Assembly (NCBI RefSeq): GCF_026239675.1
Contig: NZ_JAPIVQ010000007.1
Span: forward strand, 310,001-374,000
Length of the DNA stretch: 64,000 bases
Source: Pedobacter sp. PLR
GTDB taxonomy: Bacteria > Bacteroidota > Bacteroidia > Sphingobacteriales > Sphingobacteriaceae
Reading direction: 5' to 3'
Shown: piece by piece, positions 53,675 to 62,900 of the stretch
How the letters are laid out: the number at the start of each line of letters is the position of its first letter
How positions within the stretch are numbered: position 1 is the first letter of the stretch
Translations under genes and position numbers: made by a program
Notes under the pieces: generated by a model
The model's database searches: none
What the model saw: the letters and a program-made list of their open reading frames with translations, nothing else
What the model was told of the DNA's origin: nothing

Positions 53675-55213
53675 TTAAAAAGTAATCCCTCCTGTAAGCA
53701 GGAACTGATTTCCGGTATATTTTGAGTCGAAACTGGTATAACTATAGCTTGATTTCAGCGAGATGCCCATTCCGTTTTTAAGTGGATAATCCCATCTTGC
53801 GGACAAATTTAACTGTTGATAATCGGAAATATGGTAGGCATAGTTATTTTCCAGCATGCGGTAAACCGCGCTGGAAGTGTTTAAATCTGACCATGAGCGT
53901 GTTGCATTGGTGTTTTTAGAAAGCATTGCACCCACTGAAGCCTGTACTAATGATTTTCCCATCAGACTACTTAATCCAACATTTAAACCACCACTAATGG
54001 CGGCAAAATCCATGCTTCTGGCAGGGTCTACATATTCCGTTCTATCTGCCGTATAACCGATATCGGCCAATAGCTGCCATGATACTGCTTTCTCCTTTTG
54101 TACATTGTAAATCCCTGTTAACCGGAATTCCGACTGCTCATTCAGATAGTTCTTACTGGAAGCGATCTGTACAATATTGTCTTGTCCACGGTTGTCAAAT
54201 TTCGCTTCAGTCCCGCTTCTTTGTTCGTTCCCGGCCGCTAGTTTTACACCATACTGTCGTTCCTGATCTCCCAGTAAATAAGCCAGCTCCCCTTTCCAAA
54301 GCTTAGATTTAAGCTCCGACATCGGCAAGACCTGCAAAACTATCTGTGTTGTTTTTTCAACAGAGAAATCGCGGTACTCCAAAGTAGAAAACAACCCGAT
54401 CTTATCTTTTGGGGCCAGCTGAAGCTGGAAACTATATCCTGAACCGGTGTAGTAGTTTTCCAGTTTATTCCCTGCGATCAGCTTGTTATCTGTCCCCAGG
54501 CCCGTCATGTGGTAAACCATGGGCGTACCCAGCGGACTATAAAACTTCATGATATTCTCCTGGCTGTATTTTCTGGCAGAAAGGCCCATGGCCAGCTGGT
54601 ATTTCTGATTTAATGCACGGGAGGCGCCGATTTCGATCTCCAGATCCGACACTATATTTTTAGGTCTCGGATCAATATCTCTGTATTCGAGCAATGCCCG
54701 ATATTTTCCGGTGATCCCCAGCGTCGTTTTACCGAACAGGATCCCATATCCGCCACTAAAAGAATATTCTTCATAAGCAAGATCGCCACCCACCGTATCT
54801 GCCATCACATAAGGCGCAACAATGGCATAATCAGAACTTTCATTCCAGCGCACATTTTTTCTTTTTCCGTTGGAATAAGCCGCCGAACCCCACAGGGCAT
54901 CCTTGCCTTTATGCTTCAAAAACGCCTCTGTATTGAAGCCAAAGCGTTGCCCACCATTTCCCTGCTGCAATTCATACCTCCCTTGTTTGTTTGCATTATA
55001 GCCGGCATTCAATTCTGTTAGCGAAGAATTCCTGGCGTAATATTTCAAGGCAGGATTGCTATAAAAGCCATCGGTAAACTGTGTGACTGGTGCATGGTAT
55101 TCCCTGACTCTTTTCAGCAGCGCAAGGCTATCCACCATAGTGGTATCACTGGCATGGGAAAAACCGATACCAGCGATCATGATCACTATAAAAACCTTTA
55201 ATTGCTTCAACAT
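53675..55213 (-). CDS. DUF6850 family outer-membrane beta-barrel protein
   Basis: This 512-aa protein has a signal peptide (MLKQLKVFIVIMIAGIGFSHA). The rest of the sequence is strand-rich, with alternating aromatic residues and a C-terminal FLLTGGITF of outer membrane barrels. Text near the N-terminus (GFYSNPALKYYARNSSLTELNAGYN) and the gene order match the DUF6850 family, which lies beside DUF4876 and a TonB receptor in other Bacteroidota. Function is unknown. It follows the DUF4876 lipoprotein gene by 9 bp. Confidence 0.75.
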   Translation of the reverse strand: MLKQLKVFIVIMIAGIGFSHASDTTMVDSLALLKRVREYHAPVTQFTDGFYSNPALKYYARNSSLTELNAGYNANKQGRYELQQGNGGQRFGFNTEAFLKHKGKDALWGSAAYSNGKRKNVRWNESSDYAIVAPYVMADTVGGDLAYEEYSFSGGYGILFGKTTLGITGKYRALLEYRDIDPRPKNIVSDLEIEIGASRALNQKYQLAMGLSARKYSQENIMKFYSPLGTPMVYHMTGLGTDNKLIAGNKLENYYTGSGYSFQLQLAPKDKIGLFSTLEYRDFSVEKTTQIVLQVLPMSELKSKLWKGELAYLLGDQERQYGVKLAAGNEQRSGTEAKFDNRGQDNIVQIASSKNYLNEQSEFRLTGIYNVQKEKAVSWQLLADIGYTADRTEYVDPARSMDFAAISGGLNVGLSSLMGKSLVQASVGAMLSKNTNATRSWSDLNTSSAVYRMLENNYAYHISDYQQLNLSARWDYPLKNGMGISLKSSYSYTSFDSKYTGNQFLLTGGITF

Positions 55214-55222
55214 TTTCTTTTA

Positions 55223-56428
55223 TTACTTTAAGGAAGGAATCGCTTCCGCATCAAAATCAAGGCTGGAGTTATTGGTATCTTTCAGGATTACCCTACCTTC
55301 AGTCGTTGTAGAAAGTATTTTACGTCTTACACTTTTACCATATCTGGTTTTATCCGAGGCAATTTTACCGCAGAAAGTCCATCCCATATCTAAAGAGGGG
55401 TCTGTTACGATCCATTGAAATTCCGACTGGACGCTTAAGTTTACCGCATCGATGATCCAGCTGTTTGGAATTTTATATTCTTCCTGATCCATTGGATAAA
55501 CCACACCGTTTACCAGCAAGGAATAGCTATAATCATATTTTTGATTGGTCAAAAAGTCGTCAGTACCATCCGGGAAATGAGCCAATACATAACTGGTGAA
55601 ACCTCTGTCATGGAAAACCATTCTGCTGTATACATTTTCCATATTTTGCACTTGCGGATTGTCGATATCTTCTCTGTTAGGCGTGAAAATCTCGAAATTT
55701 GCTTTTGTCAGGTCTACAGAAACCGGGTTAAATTCTTTGTGGTTGATCCCATCATCGGCGATGACAATAGATTTACCCGGCAATACAGGGTGATCTTTTC
55801 CGGATCCAGGGATCCTGATTACTGCCCCAACTGCTACTGCCTGCGACATCACATCCGGCGTATAGGCTCTTTTCTGAGTCGTTAAAAAGTCCGACTGTGC
55901 AATCACCAAACCATCCGCATACAGCGTTTCTGCGGAATTGTTAAAGATCACAAAGTACTTATCACCAGTATAGGGCTTGTTTTGTGCCGTTTGTGTTCCG
56001 GTGAAAAAGATCTCCTGAATCACAAATCCTTTACCTTCCAGCACGGTAAACATGGCTAGATTTTCTTCGTGTTGCGTTCCGGTGAGCACCAATCCTTGTT
56101 TCAGGGCGCCTACTTTCCTGCTCCTCGTTTCTCCGTTAAGTTTATATTCGACGGTTCCTTCCAGACTCACATCATAAGAACCTTCGCTCAGGGAGATGTT
56201 CATTTTTTGATCCTTTACATTGGTAGATACGGTTTCCTTACCACTATTGATCTCTTTAAAAGTCACTTTCAGCACCGATACTTTTGCATCAGTAAGCTCG
56301 GGTGGGTTTGCAAGTGTCAGGGTTAAAGCCACCTGATTCAGCTGCAAAGTGCTATCTTTTTTACAGGCATTGAGCAGTAATAATGCACAAAGGGGGATCC
56401 ATAAACTACGTAAAGTCATCTTTATCAT
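55223..56428 (-). CDS. DUF4876 family surface lipoprotein
   Basis: This 401-aa protein has a lipoprotein signal ending LLLLNACKK, so the Cys (about residue 22) is lipidated. An Ig-like beta domain covers ~30-130. The DUF4876 part begins around VIQEIFFTGTQTAQNKPYTGDKYFVIFNNS, a segment reminiscent of lamin-tail domains. It is likely exposed at the outer membrane as partner of the TonB receptor encoded 8 bp upstream. An alternative ATG three codons in cannot be excluded. Confidence 0.8.
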   Translation of the reverse strand: MIKMTLRSLWIPLCALLLLNACKKDSTLQLNQVALTLTLANPPELTDAKVSVLKVTFKEINSGKETVSTNVKDQKMNISLSEGSYDVSLEGTVEYKLNGETRSRKVGALKQGLVLTGTQHEENLAMFTVLEGKGFVIQEIFFTGTQTAQNKPYTGDKYFVIFNNSAETLYADGLVIAQSDFLTTQKRAYTPDVMSQAVAVGAVIRIPGSGKDHPVLPGKSIVIADDGINHKEFNPVSVDLTKANFEIFTPNREDIDNPQVQNMENVYSRMVFHDRGFTSYVLAHFPDGTDDFLTNQKYDYSYSLLVNGVVYPMDQEEYKIPNSWIIDAVNLSVQSEFQWIVTDPSLDMGWTFCGKIASDKTRYGKSVRRKILSTTTEGRVILKDTNNSSLDFDAEAIPSLK

Positions 56429-56436
56429 CTCTTTTA

Positions 56437-59010
56437 TTATAAATTAAAATTCAATTCCATTCCAAAATAAGGGCTGTTTAATCCAGTCCTTCTGACTGTA
56501 AAGCCATTTACCTTATAATCCGGTGCATAGTTAAATAACCTGTTCACGAACATGCCCACGCGGATTTTATCTTTAAAGTTTTTGACCACCTTAAAATTGA
56601 CGTCTATATCCATTGGGATTGTGTTTTTCTGGAACAGCACTTCCGAAACATTCGTGTTGAGCCATTGCAGGTACTTATCGGATTTATCGGCCTCCGTATA
56701 AGGGTGACTGATGCCATCGACGCCGACATATGACATTGGGGTTCCGCTTCTACGGGCATTTTGTGTGCTGGAGAACCACCTGCTCTGGATAGATGTAGAA
56801 AACTCCAGTCCGATTTTCGGCAGGTAGGTATCGATCATCATATTGGTGTTCAGCTGCGACCTGATGTAACCATCATTTTCCGCATAGAGACCGGCATAGG
56901 TGAAATCTTCGTTATCAATCACCAGGTCTTTAGTTTTATAAACCGGTAAACTATTCTGATAAACCGACTTGAACCAAGCGCCATCTATGGTAACCCGGGT
57001 ATTGATTTTTTTCATCCTTGCGCTGGAGAAACGGTATTCGATACCTTCCTTATATAAAGCGCTTCCATTTTGCACCACACTTAGCAACTGCATCCTTCTC
57101 CAATCTTTATAAGGAAGATCTTTAATATCCGGTGCCGCAGTTATCTTATCCGGATCTATGCCGGAAGTATTGTACTTCTTATAGTCCATAAACCTCAACT
57201 CTGTGCCATTTCTAAAGGCATTGGACATTGATTCTTTGAAATAAGTAATGCTCAATCTGTTGCGGTTCATGGAGAAATCCGCTTTCAGCTCCCACTTTTT
57301 ATTTCTTGCGGGTTGCAGGTTTGGATTCTCTACCAAAAACTTATAGGTCATGACATTGGCTTTTCTATATTCCGGGTTATTGTGGTAATAGTTGAGCTGT
57401 TCCAGATCAACATAGGTATAATCCGGATAAAGCTGAGCGATGACCGGGAACTTGCTTTGCCAGCCGATTCCGGCTCCCAGTTCTATCTGTAATTGTTGAG
57501 TACCAATGTTGATTTTCGGCAAAGTCCAGTGTGCGTTGGCACGGGGATCTATTGCTGACAGGCCTCCCATCATCATTGCTCTGGCCCCGGCTACCATTTC
57601 GAGCTTATGCGCTCCTAGTTTAACATCAATACGGTCTTCTGCAAAAAACGACAGGTCTTTCGTTGCAGGGATGTCACTATAGGCCCTTGGTCTGGTCGTC
57701 ATGCCCTTTGAAGGTGGAAGATAAGGATCGAACACTTGTCCGCGGCCCATGTTTTTACTGTAATTCGCTTCTGTTCCTGCCAGGATCGCATGGTTGACTT
57801 TTCCGGATTTAAAACCCATGTTCGCCATAATTTTCAGGAAACCATCTATAGGTTTACCATCTACCAGCAGGTGTGCGGTATAATTTGCAGGGAGGTAGCC
57901 GACATCATGGACGCCTGCTTCCGTAAAAGGGTTTAAGATTGCCGCAGCATCTGTCTGCACCCATTTTGTCTGGTTGATCTGATCGCGTTGCATACTCAGT
58001 GAAGAGTTGAGCACAATAGATTTCAGGAATTTTTGCTGATGAAAATCGATGTTCAGGCTATTGGTAAAAGCCAGACGGTTATACTCAGATTTATATTTAT
58101 CTACGCCCAACAGGTCGATATCAGGATCGGTACGCTGGTTGTCCATGGAAGTTCCATAATCCAGGCTACTTTTCAGGTTGATGTCTCTGGTGTTATTTTC
58201 CCAAAGTTTGTTTAAGCGGATGGAGGTATTTATTCTTTTATAGTTTTCGTAACGGTTGGTGGGATCGGATTTAGCATCGAGGAAGTCAAAATCTACATTC
58301 AGCAGTATTTTCTTATCAGGGAAGGCGAAACCTTTTCCAACATAAGCGAGTTTGCTGAATCCATCGGCCTTAAACCTCGCTTCAACACCGCTTTCGCCTT
58401 GTTTACGGGTGATTTTTATGACCCCACTGGTGATGTCACCATATTCTACAGAAGGGATCCCTCTGATCACTTCTACCCGTTCAATCTGATCGGTGGAAAG
58501 GGTCCGCATGTCTAAGCCTTTAGCCGTCACATCTCTTTTGGTGTTGAGATCGGTTTGTCCGGTTAAACCACCGGTATATTGCATATTTGCACGGGTGCTG
58601 ATTGGCGCGCCGTCAATCAGGAATGAGGTACCTAAAGAAGAAATATCGTAGTCGGTGCTGGGCGTACCTGTCTGCCTTAAACCAATTAAATTGGCCGTTT
58701 TTAGGTTAGGATCTACAGATCTCCCTCCTGGTAACAGCGCCAGTAAATCCGTGAAACTGGAAGGTTGCAAGTGCTGCATTGCCCGACGGTCAATGATCGA
58801 AGAAGTGCTTAAACCTTTGGATTCCTTAGCCGTGATGACCACTTCCTCCAGTGAAATCTGTTTTGCTTTTAAGCTGTCGACTTTGTTGTTTACTGTATCC
58901 TTTTTAGAAGGATTGTTTTTTTGGTCTTTTTGTTGCGCCTGAGCCGGTAATACGAGTGTTACTGAAATCAGACAAATAAGTATAAAAAGAAAATAATCGC
59001 TACCCCGCAT
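56437..59010 (-). CDS. TonB-dependent outer-membrane receptor
   Basis: This 857-aa receptor is first in the four-gene operon. The signal peptide ends PAQA, followed by a Lys/Asp/Gln-rich linker and the TonB-box-like ISLEEVVITAK. The plug domain (~70-200) includes IERVEVIRGIPSVEYGDITSGVIKI, and the barrel ends FGMELNFNL. Unlike the SusC proteins in this window, no CarboxypepD_reg domain precedes the plug. It is not paired with a SusD. The ligand is unknown; a downstream haem peroxidase makes a metal or haem ligand one possibility. Confidence 0.92.
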   Translation of the reverse strand: MRGSDYFLFILICLISVTLVLPAQAQQKDQKNNPSKKDTVNNKVDSLKAKQISLEEVVITAKESKGLSTSSIIDRRAMQHLQPSSFTDLLALLPGGRSVDPNLKTANLIGLRQTGTPSTDYDISSLGTSFLIDGAPISTRANMQYTGGLTGQTDLNTKRDVTAKGLDMRTLSTDQIERVEVIRGIPSVEYGDITSGVIKITRKQGESGVEARFKADGFSKLAYVGKGFAFPDKKILLNVDFDFLDAKSDPTNRYENYKRINTSIRLNKLWENNTRDINLKSSLDYGTSMDNQRTDPDIDLLGVDKYKSEYNRLAFTNSLNIDFHQQKFLKSIVLNSSLSMQRDQINQTKWVQTDAAAILNPFTEAGVHDVGYLPANYTAHLLVDGKPIDGFLKIMANMGFKSGKVNHAILAGTEANYSKNMGRGQVFDPYLPPSKGMTTRPRAYSDIPATKDLSFFAEDRIDVKLGAHKLEMVAGARAMMMGGLSAIDPRANAHWTLPKINIGTQQLQIELGAGIGWQSKFPVIAQLYPDYTYVDLEQLNYYHNNPEYRKANVMTYKFLVENPNLQPARNKKWELKADFSMNRNRLSITYFKESMSNAFRNGTELRFMDYKKYNTSGIDPDKITAAPDIKDLPYKDWRRMQLLSVVQNGSALYKEGIEYRFSSARMKKINTRVTIDGAWFKSVYQNSLPVYKTKDLVIDNEDFTYAGLYAENDGYIRSQLNTNMMIDTYLPKIGLEFSTSIQSRWFSSTQNARRSGTPMSYVGVDGISHPYTEADKSDKYLQWLNTNVSEVLFQKNTIPMDIDVNFKVVKNFKDKIRVGMFVNRLFNYAPDYKVNGFTVRRTGLNSPYFGMELNFNL

Positions 59011-59027
59011 CCTTGTTATTAATTGAA

Positions 59028-59057
59028 AAATAACGAATTAATCCTTATTCGTTATTT
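59028..59057 (-). promoter_or_regulatory. Inverted repeat in the TonB receptor leader
   Basis: AAATAACGAAT and ATTCGTTATTT form perfect 11-bp arms around an 8-bp spacer, 18 bp before the start codon and just after the -7 element at 59078. It could be a regulator operator or an RNA hairpin masking the start region. Confidence 0.5.
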
Positions 59058-59077
59058 AGAAGAAATCTAATTAAACG

Positions 59078-59085
59078 CAAAAGTA
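59078..59085 (-). promoter_or_regulatory. -7 element of the TonB receptor operon
   Basis: On the minus strand this reads TACTTTTG, 68 bp upstream of the start. No TTTG at 17-23 bp spacing was found. Confidence 0.5.
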
Positions 59086-59163
59086 GGTTTTATTCTCTAA
59101 AAAAAAGAGAAATTTCAAAAATGATTCCTTTTACCATGATGTGTTTTAACCTTAAGTGAATTG

Positions 59164-59193
59164 CAAATTCGCGATTCGCGAATCGCGAATTTG
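59164..59193. repeat. Perfect 30-bp palindrome
   Basis: Arms of 15 bp (CAAATTCGCGATTCG and its complement) meet without a loop. The inside repeats TTCGCGA three times in alternating orientation. It lies 55 bp after the stop of the barrel receptor gene and 79 bp upstream of the -7 element of the TonB operon. No T-run follows, so it is not an ordinary terminator. Confidence 0.7.
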
Positions 59194-59248
59194 TATCCAT
59201 GAGCTTGAATTACAAATTTTCGCAGGATTCATCCATTCTTCTTTAAGA

Positions 59249-61678
59249 TTATAGACCAAGTCTCTGCTTCTCTGTATCATTACCAGAATTGTTTCCTTTT
59301 TTAGGCTTCAGATTTTTCTTTCCAAAAATGTATTGGAAACTAATTCTTACTCTTCTGGTATCGTTTCTGGTATAAGCGGTTTCAACAATAGGGATATAGT
59401 TAGAAGTTACCGTTACCTTGTTTTTCCAAAACAGGTCACTAACCCCTACTTTAACAAAAGCCTGTTTATTCAAGAATACCTTTTTAACACCTAATGTTAC
59501 ATTTGATAACTGTGAGACATTGAACAGGCCGAGAATGGATGGAGCATAATAGATGGCAGCAAGCTCAGCAGACCAACTTTCTGAAAGTTTAAAACTGTTA
59601 AAAGTATTAGCGGTAAAAGAATACTTATCTCTCAGCTGCAGGCCTAAAAAACTCGATGGATCACTATAATTGATTCTTTGATACATCCCATTTACACTAC
59701 TGGTATTCTCCCACCATGAGCTGAATTTTATGGGAACAATCACATTCAGACTCCACAAGGTCCCCTGTTTAAAGTTACCGACAGTCTCGCTGTAGCTGAA
59801 ATTTTCCGGATCATAATTATAGATGGGTAAAATCTTATTTGTTGTTCTCGTATAGGAAAGAGAAGCACTGTATTTCTTATAGATGTTAGTCCATGAAAAA
59901 TCATGCGCTAACTCTGGCTTTAACAAAGGATTACCAACAAAAGAAGTATAGCTATCCCTAAACACCATATAAGGAATCAAGCTGTTAAAGGAAGGTCGGT
60001 TTATGGCCCCTCTATAAGATACCGATGTACTATAATCACTGGTCACTTTATATTCAGCAAGCATATTAAAGAATACATTGGTATAATTGGAATCAATATT
60101 AAATGAGTTTATTTTATAAGCTGTATGTTCTAATCTTAATCCAGCTTGTACTGAAAATTTTCCCCAGGTTTGATTGCCTTTTAAATAACCGGCATAAATT
60201 GCTTCTTTGTATCCGATATCAGAAGACATCTCTCCATTAAAAAACTGATTACTATTGTTGTTTGTCAAGGCATATTTTGCGCCCATATCAAATTTTAGGC
60301 TTCCAGAAAATGCTTTTGTATAATCCACAGATGTGGTATAAATATCGTAAACAGAGCGTGTGACATTTTTAAACAAAGAGGCTCCACTTACATCTGAAGG
60401 AGAAATAACCTGCGAGAACTGTTGATCAGTATTGTATAAATACCTGGAATAATTAGCGTTCAACGAAAGGTCAGAACCGATAGTGTCAAATTTGGTTTTA
60501 TAGTACAGGTTGTAATTCGAGAAATCGACATTTGTTTTAAGTTTGTTATCACTGACAGTGTTCCCGGTGGATAAATCAGCTAACTGAATGATGTTTGAAT
60601 AGACATTACCTTTAGCGTTAATACTGGATTTTATATAGTCAACATCTGCTCCCAACAAGGACTTAGCACTCAGGTGATAGTTTATACTTGTTGAAATGTT
60701 TAGCGATCCGAGGGTTTTATCCGGGTAGCTAAAGGTCTGCTTAAAGTCCGCCACTTTTTCCGTCCCGCGATACAAGTCCCGGTTACTATAGCCCTCTTCT
60801 AAATCTCCTCTTCCACTATATCCTCCATTCAAAGAGAAACCCACTTTTTTAGAATTATATCTAAACCCGGCATTTCCTGCAGCACCTGCATATCTTCCCT
60901 GATTATAGTTCCCTGTGATGTTGGCATTCCAACCTTGTTGTTTATCTCTTTTAGTCAGAATCTGAATTACCCCACCACTTGCATCCGCATCATACCTGGA
61001 AGAAGGCTTTGTAATCAGCTCGATACGATCTATCTGATCACCAGGAATGCTGGCAAGAATGCTTTCCAGACTTGCGCCGGGAATTTTCTTACCATCCAGC
61101 AGGATTAACACATTTGACTTCCCCTGCAGGCTCAACCTCCCATTTATCAATTGTACAGCAGGTGCAATACTCAATAAATTATAGGCATCATTACCGGCAG
61201 CGAGTACGCTACCAGCAACATTCATAATGATCCGGTCAGGTCTTTGCTCAATGATTTTTTTAGTTTTTGTTGCCGTGATGTTCACTCCCTCAAGGCTCAG
61301 TGCTTCATCTATCAGCATAACATCGTCTATGATTAAGGAATTTTTAGATGCTACGACTTGTAATTCTTTGGAAAAGACCTTAAATCCCATCATAGTCGCG
61401 CTGAAAGTATAATTTCCCGGAATCACATTTTTAACCAGAAAATACCCGTTGTTATCTGCCAAAGCAGTGATATTTTTATGGATCGGCACTTTAGATTTCA
61501 ATATTACCATAGTAAAAGGAACAGCCCCAATATTTCTATCTACGATACGACCACTAACCTCAACCTGGCCAATCGCATCAATATTTAATCCTATGAAAAA
61601 AAATACAATTAAAAATTTAATAGCATTAACATTTCTGGTTACATTCGTCAAGGATATCAAGGTTAATTTATACATCAT
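59249..61678 (-). CDS. Outer-membrane beta-barrel receptor with carboxypeptidase-like N-terminal domain
   Basis: This 809-aa protein has a signal peptide (about residues 20-38, hydrophobic FLIVFFFIGLNIDAIG) and a CarboxypepD_reg-like domain (~40-115, SGRIVDRNIGAVPFTMVIL). A TonB-receptor-like plug follows (~130-240, GVNITATKTKKIIEQRPDR, LLDGKKIPG, RYDADASGGVIQILTKRD), then an OMP_b-brl_3-type barrel. It is transcribed divergently from a LytS/LytTR pair, a common arrangement in Sphingobacteriaceae, so that pair may control it. Three possible starts lie in the first 20 residues. Confidence 0.85.
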   Translation of the reverse strand: MMYKLTLISLTNVTRNVNAIKFLIVFFFIGLNIDAIGQVEVSGRIVDRNIGAVPFTMVILKSKVPIHKNITALADNNGYFLVKNVIPGNYTFSATMMGFKVFSKELQVVASKNSLIIDDVMLIDEALSLEGVNITATKTKKIIEQRPDRIIMNVAGSVLAAGNDAYNLLSIAPAVQLINGRLSLQGKSNVLILLDGKKIPGASLESILASIPGDQIDRIELITKPSSRYDADASGGVIQILTKRDKQQGWNANITGNYNQGRYAGAAGNAGFRYNSKKVGFSLNGGYSGRGDLEEGYSNRDLYRGTEKVADFKQTFSYPDKTLGSLNISTSINYHLSAKSLLGADVDYIKSSINAKGNVYSNIIQLADLSTGNTVSDNKLKTNVDFSNYNLYYKTKFDTIGSDLSLNANYSRYLYNTDQQFSQVISPSDVSGASLFKNVTRSVYDIYTTSVDYTKAFSGSLKFDMGAKYALTNNNSNQFFNGEMSSDIGYKEAIYAGYLKGNQTWGKFSVQAGLRLEHTAYKINSFNIDSNYTNVFFNMLAEYKVTSDYSTSVSYRGAINRPSFNSLIPYMVFRDSYTSFVGNPLLKPELAHDFSWTNIYKKYSASLSYTRTTNKILPIYNYDPENFSYSETVGNFKQGTLWSLNVIVPIKFSSWWENTSSVNGMYQRINYSDPSSFLGLQLRDKYSFTANTFNSFKLSESWSAELAAIYYAPSILGLFNVSQLSNVTLGVKKVFLNKQAFVKVGVSDLFWKNKVTVTSNYIPIVETAYTRNDTRRVRISFQYIFGKKNLKPKKGNNSGNDTEKQRLGL

Positions 61679-61739
61679 CTCAAATTACGCTCAACTTATT
61701 CCCCTGTAGAATTATTTTCGACGAAACACTAGAATACAC

Positions 61740-62870
61740 ATGACAAAACACCCGAATATCCGGCAAGAAAATAACAAGGCTGCGGATTGGATAAGTTCTA
61801 TTAATTGGGATCAGATATATACACCAACTTTAAGAATTTCATTACACCTGATATTATGGGCATTTTTAACCTTAAATTACTATTTAGCGTACAGCAGGTT
61901 TGACCCAAATCCTGCAATAGTTTTTTCATTAGTATTCAAGGATCTTTTTACTGTAATTACCAGCTTCTATTTTATAGCTTATTACATCTTTCCAAAGGCG
62001 TTATTTAAAGGGAAGCTCTTAACTACATTCCTATGGATGGCGGTCGTTTATTTTTGGTGGCTGATCGTCACCTATTTAACCATTAAATACATCAGCACCC
62101 ATTTTACCATGTCGACCAGGATGACTTTGTACGCACACAGCGTGTTAGATGGTGGTATAAAAAGCATTTTTCTTCCAAAAAAAATCGTTTACACGCTAAT
62201 TGACGCCACTTACATCTTTATGCCTCCATTAAGCATAAAACTAATTAAGTCCATTTTTTCACTTAGCACCAGGAGCATCGCACTCGAAAGAGACAACCTA
62301 AACCTTGAAATCAATTTTTTAAAATCTCAGATAAACCCTCACTTTTTATTCAATTCCTTAAACAACATTTACACATTAAGCATCAAATCTGATCAACGAG
62401 CCTCCACACTGATATTGCACCTATCGGATCTGATACGCTACACCTTGTATGAGTCGGAAGCGGAGAAAGTATTACTCTCCAGAGAATTGAGCTTTTTAGA
62501 GGATTTCATTGAATTAGAAAGGGTAAGGTATGGAAACAATGTTACGATTAACTTTCGCATTGAAGGAGAAGTGGAGGATCAACCTATCGTCCCACTGGTG
62601 TTGTTTCCTTTTATTGAAAATGCTTTTAAACATGGAGCAGATGCGAGTATTGGCCCCGCCTGGGTTTCTATCTTTTTAAAAATCGAAGAAAAAACCCTTC
62701 TTTTTGAAGTGGCCAATAGCGTAGGAAAAGGGGTGGTGAAGAGTGAATTTAATGGCGTCGGGATAAACAATGTAAAGAAAAGACTACAATTACACTATGC
62801 TAATAATTACAAACTAAATATTGAACCCGCTGAAAGTCAATATAAGATTACCTTATTGATAAACATATAA
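61740..62870 (+). CDS. LytS/YehU-type sensor histidine kinase
   Basis: This 376-aa membrane kinase has four predicted transmembrane segments in residues ~30-175 (LHLILWAFLTLNYYL, LFTVITSFYFIAYYI, FLWMAVVYFWWLIVTYL, and one near 160-175). The His_kinase domain carries the phospho-acceptor in QINPHFLFNSLNNIY at about residue 200. The ATPase region has FPFIENAFKHG and GVGINNVKKRL. It should phosphorylate the LytTR regulator encoded 30 bp downstream. No periplasmic sensor domain is present, so the signal is sensed at or within the membrane. Confidence 0.93.
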   Translation: MTKHPNIRQENNKAADWISSINWDQIYTPTLRISLHLILWAFLTLNYYLAYSRFDPNPAIVFSLVFKDLFTVITSFYFIAYYIFPKALFKGKLLTTFLWMAVVYFWWLIVTYLTIKYISTHFTMSTRMTLYAHSVLDGGIKSIFLPKKIVYTLIDATYIFMPPLSIKLIKSIFSLSTRSIALERDNLNLEINFLKSQINPHFLFNSLNNIYTLSIKSDQRASTLILHLSDLIRYTLYESEAEKVLLSRELSFLEDFIELERVRYGNNVTINFRIEGEVEDQPIVPLVLFPFIENAFKHGADASIGPAWVSIFLKIEEKTLLFEVANSVGKGVVKSEFNGVGINNVKKRLQLHYANNYKLNIEPAESQYKITLLINI

Positions 62871-62900
62871 GCGCTTCGCCTCTCTAAATTCTAATAAAAA

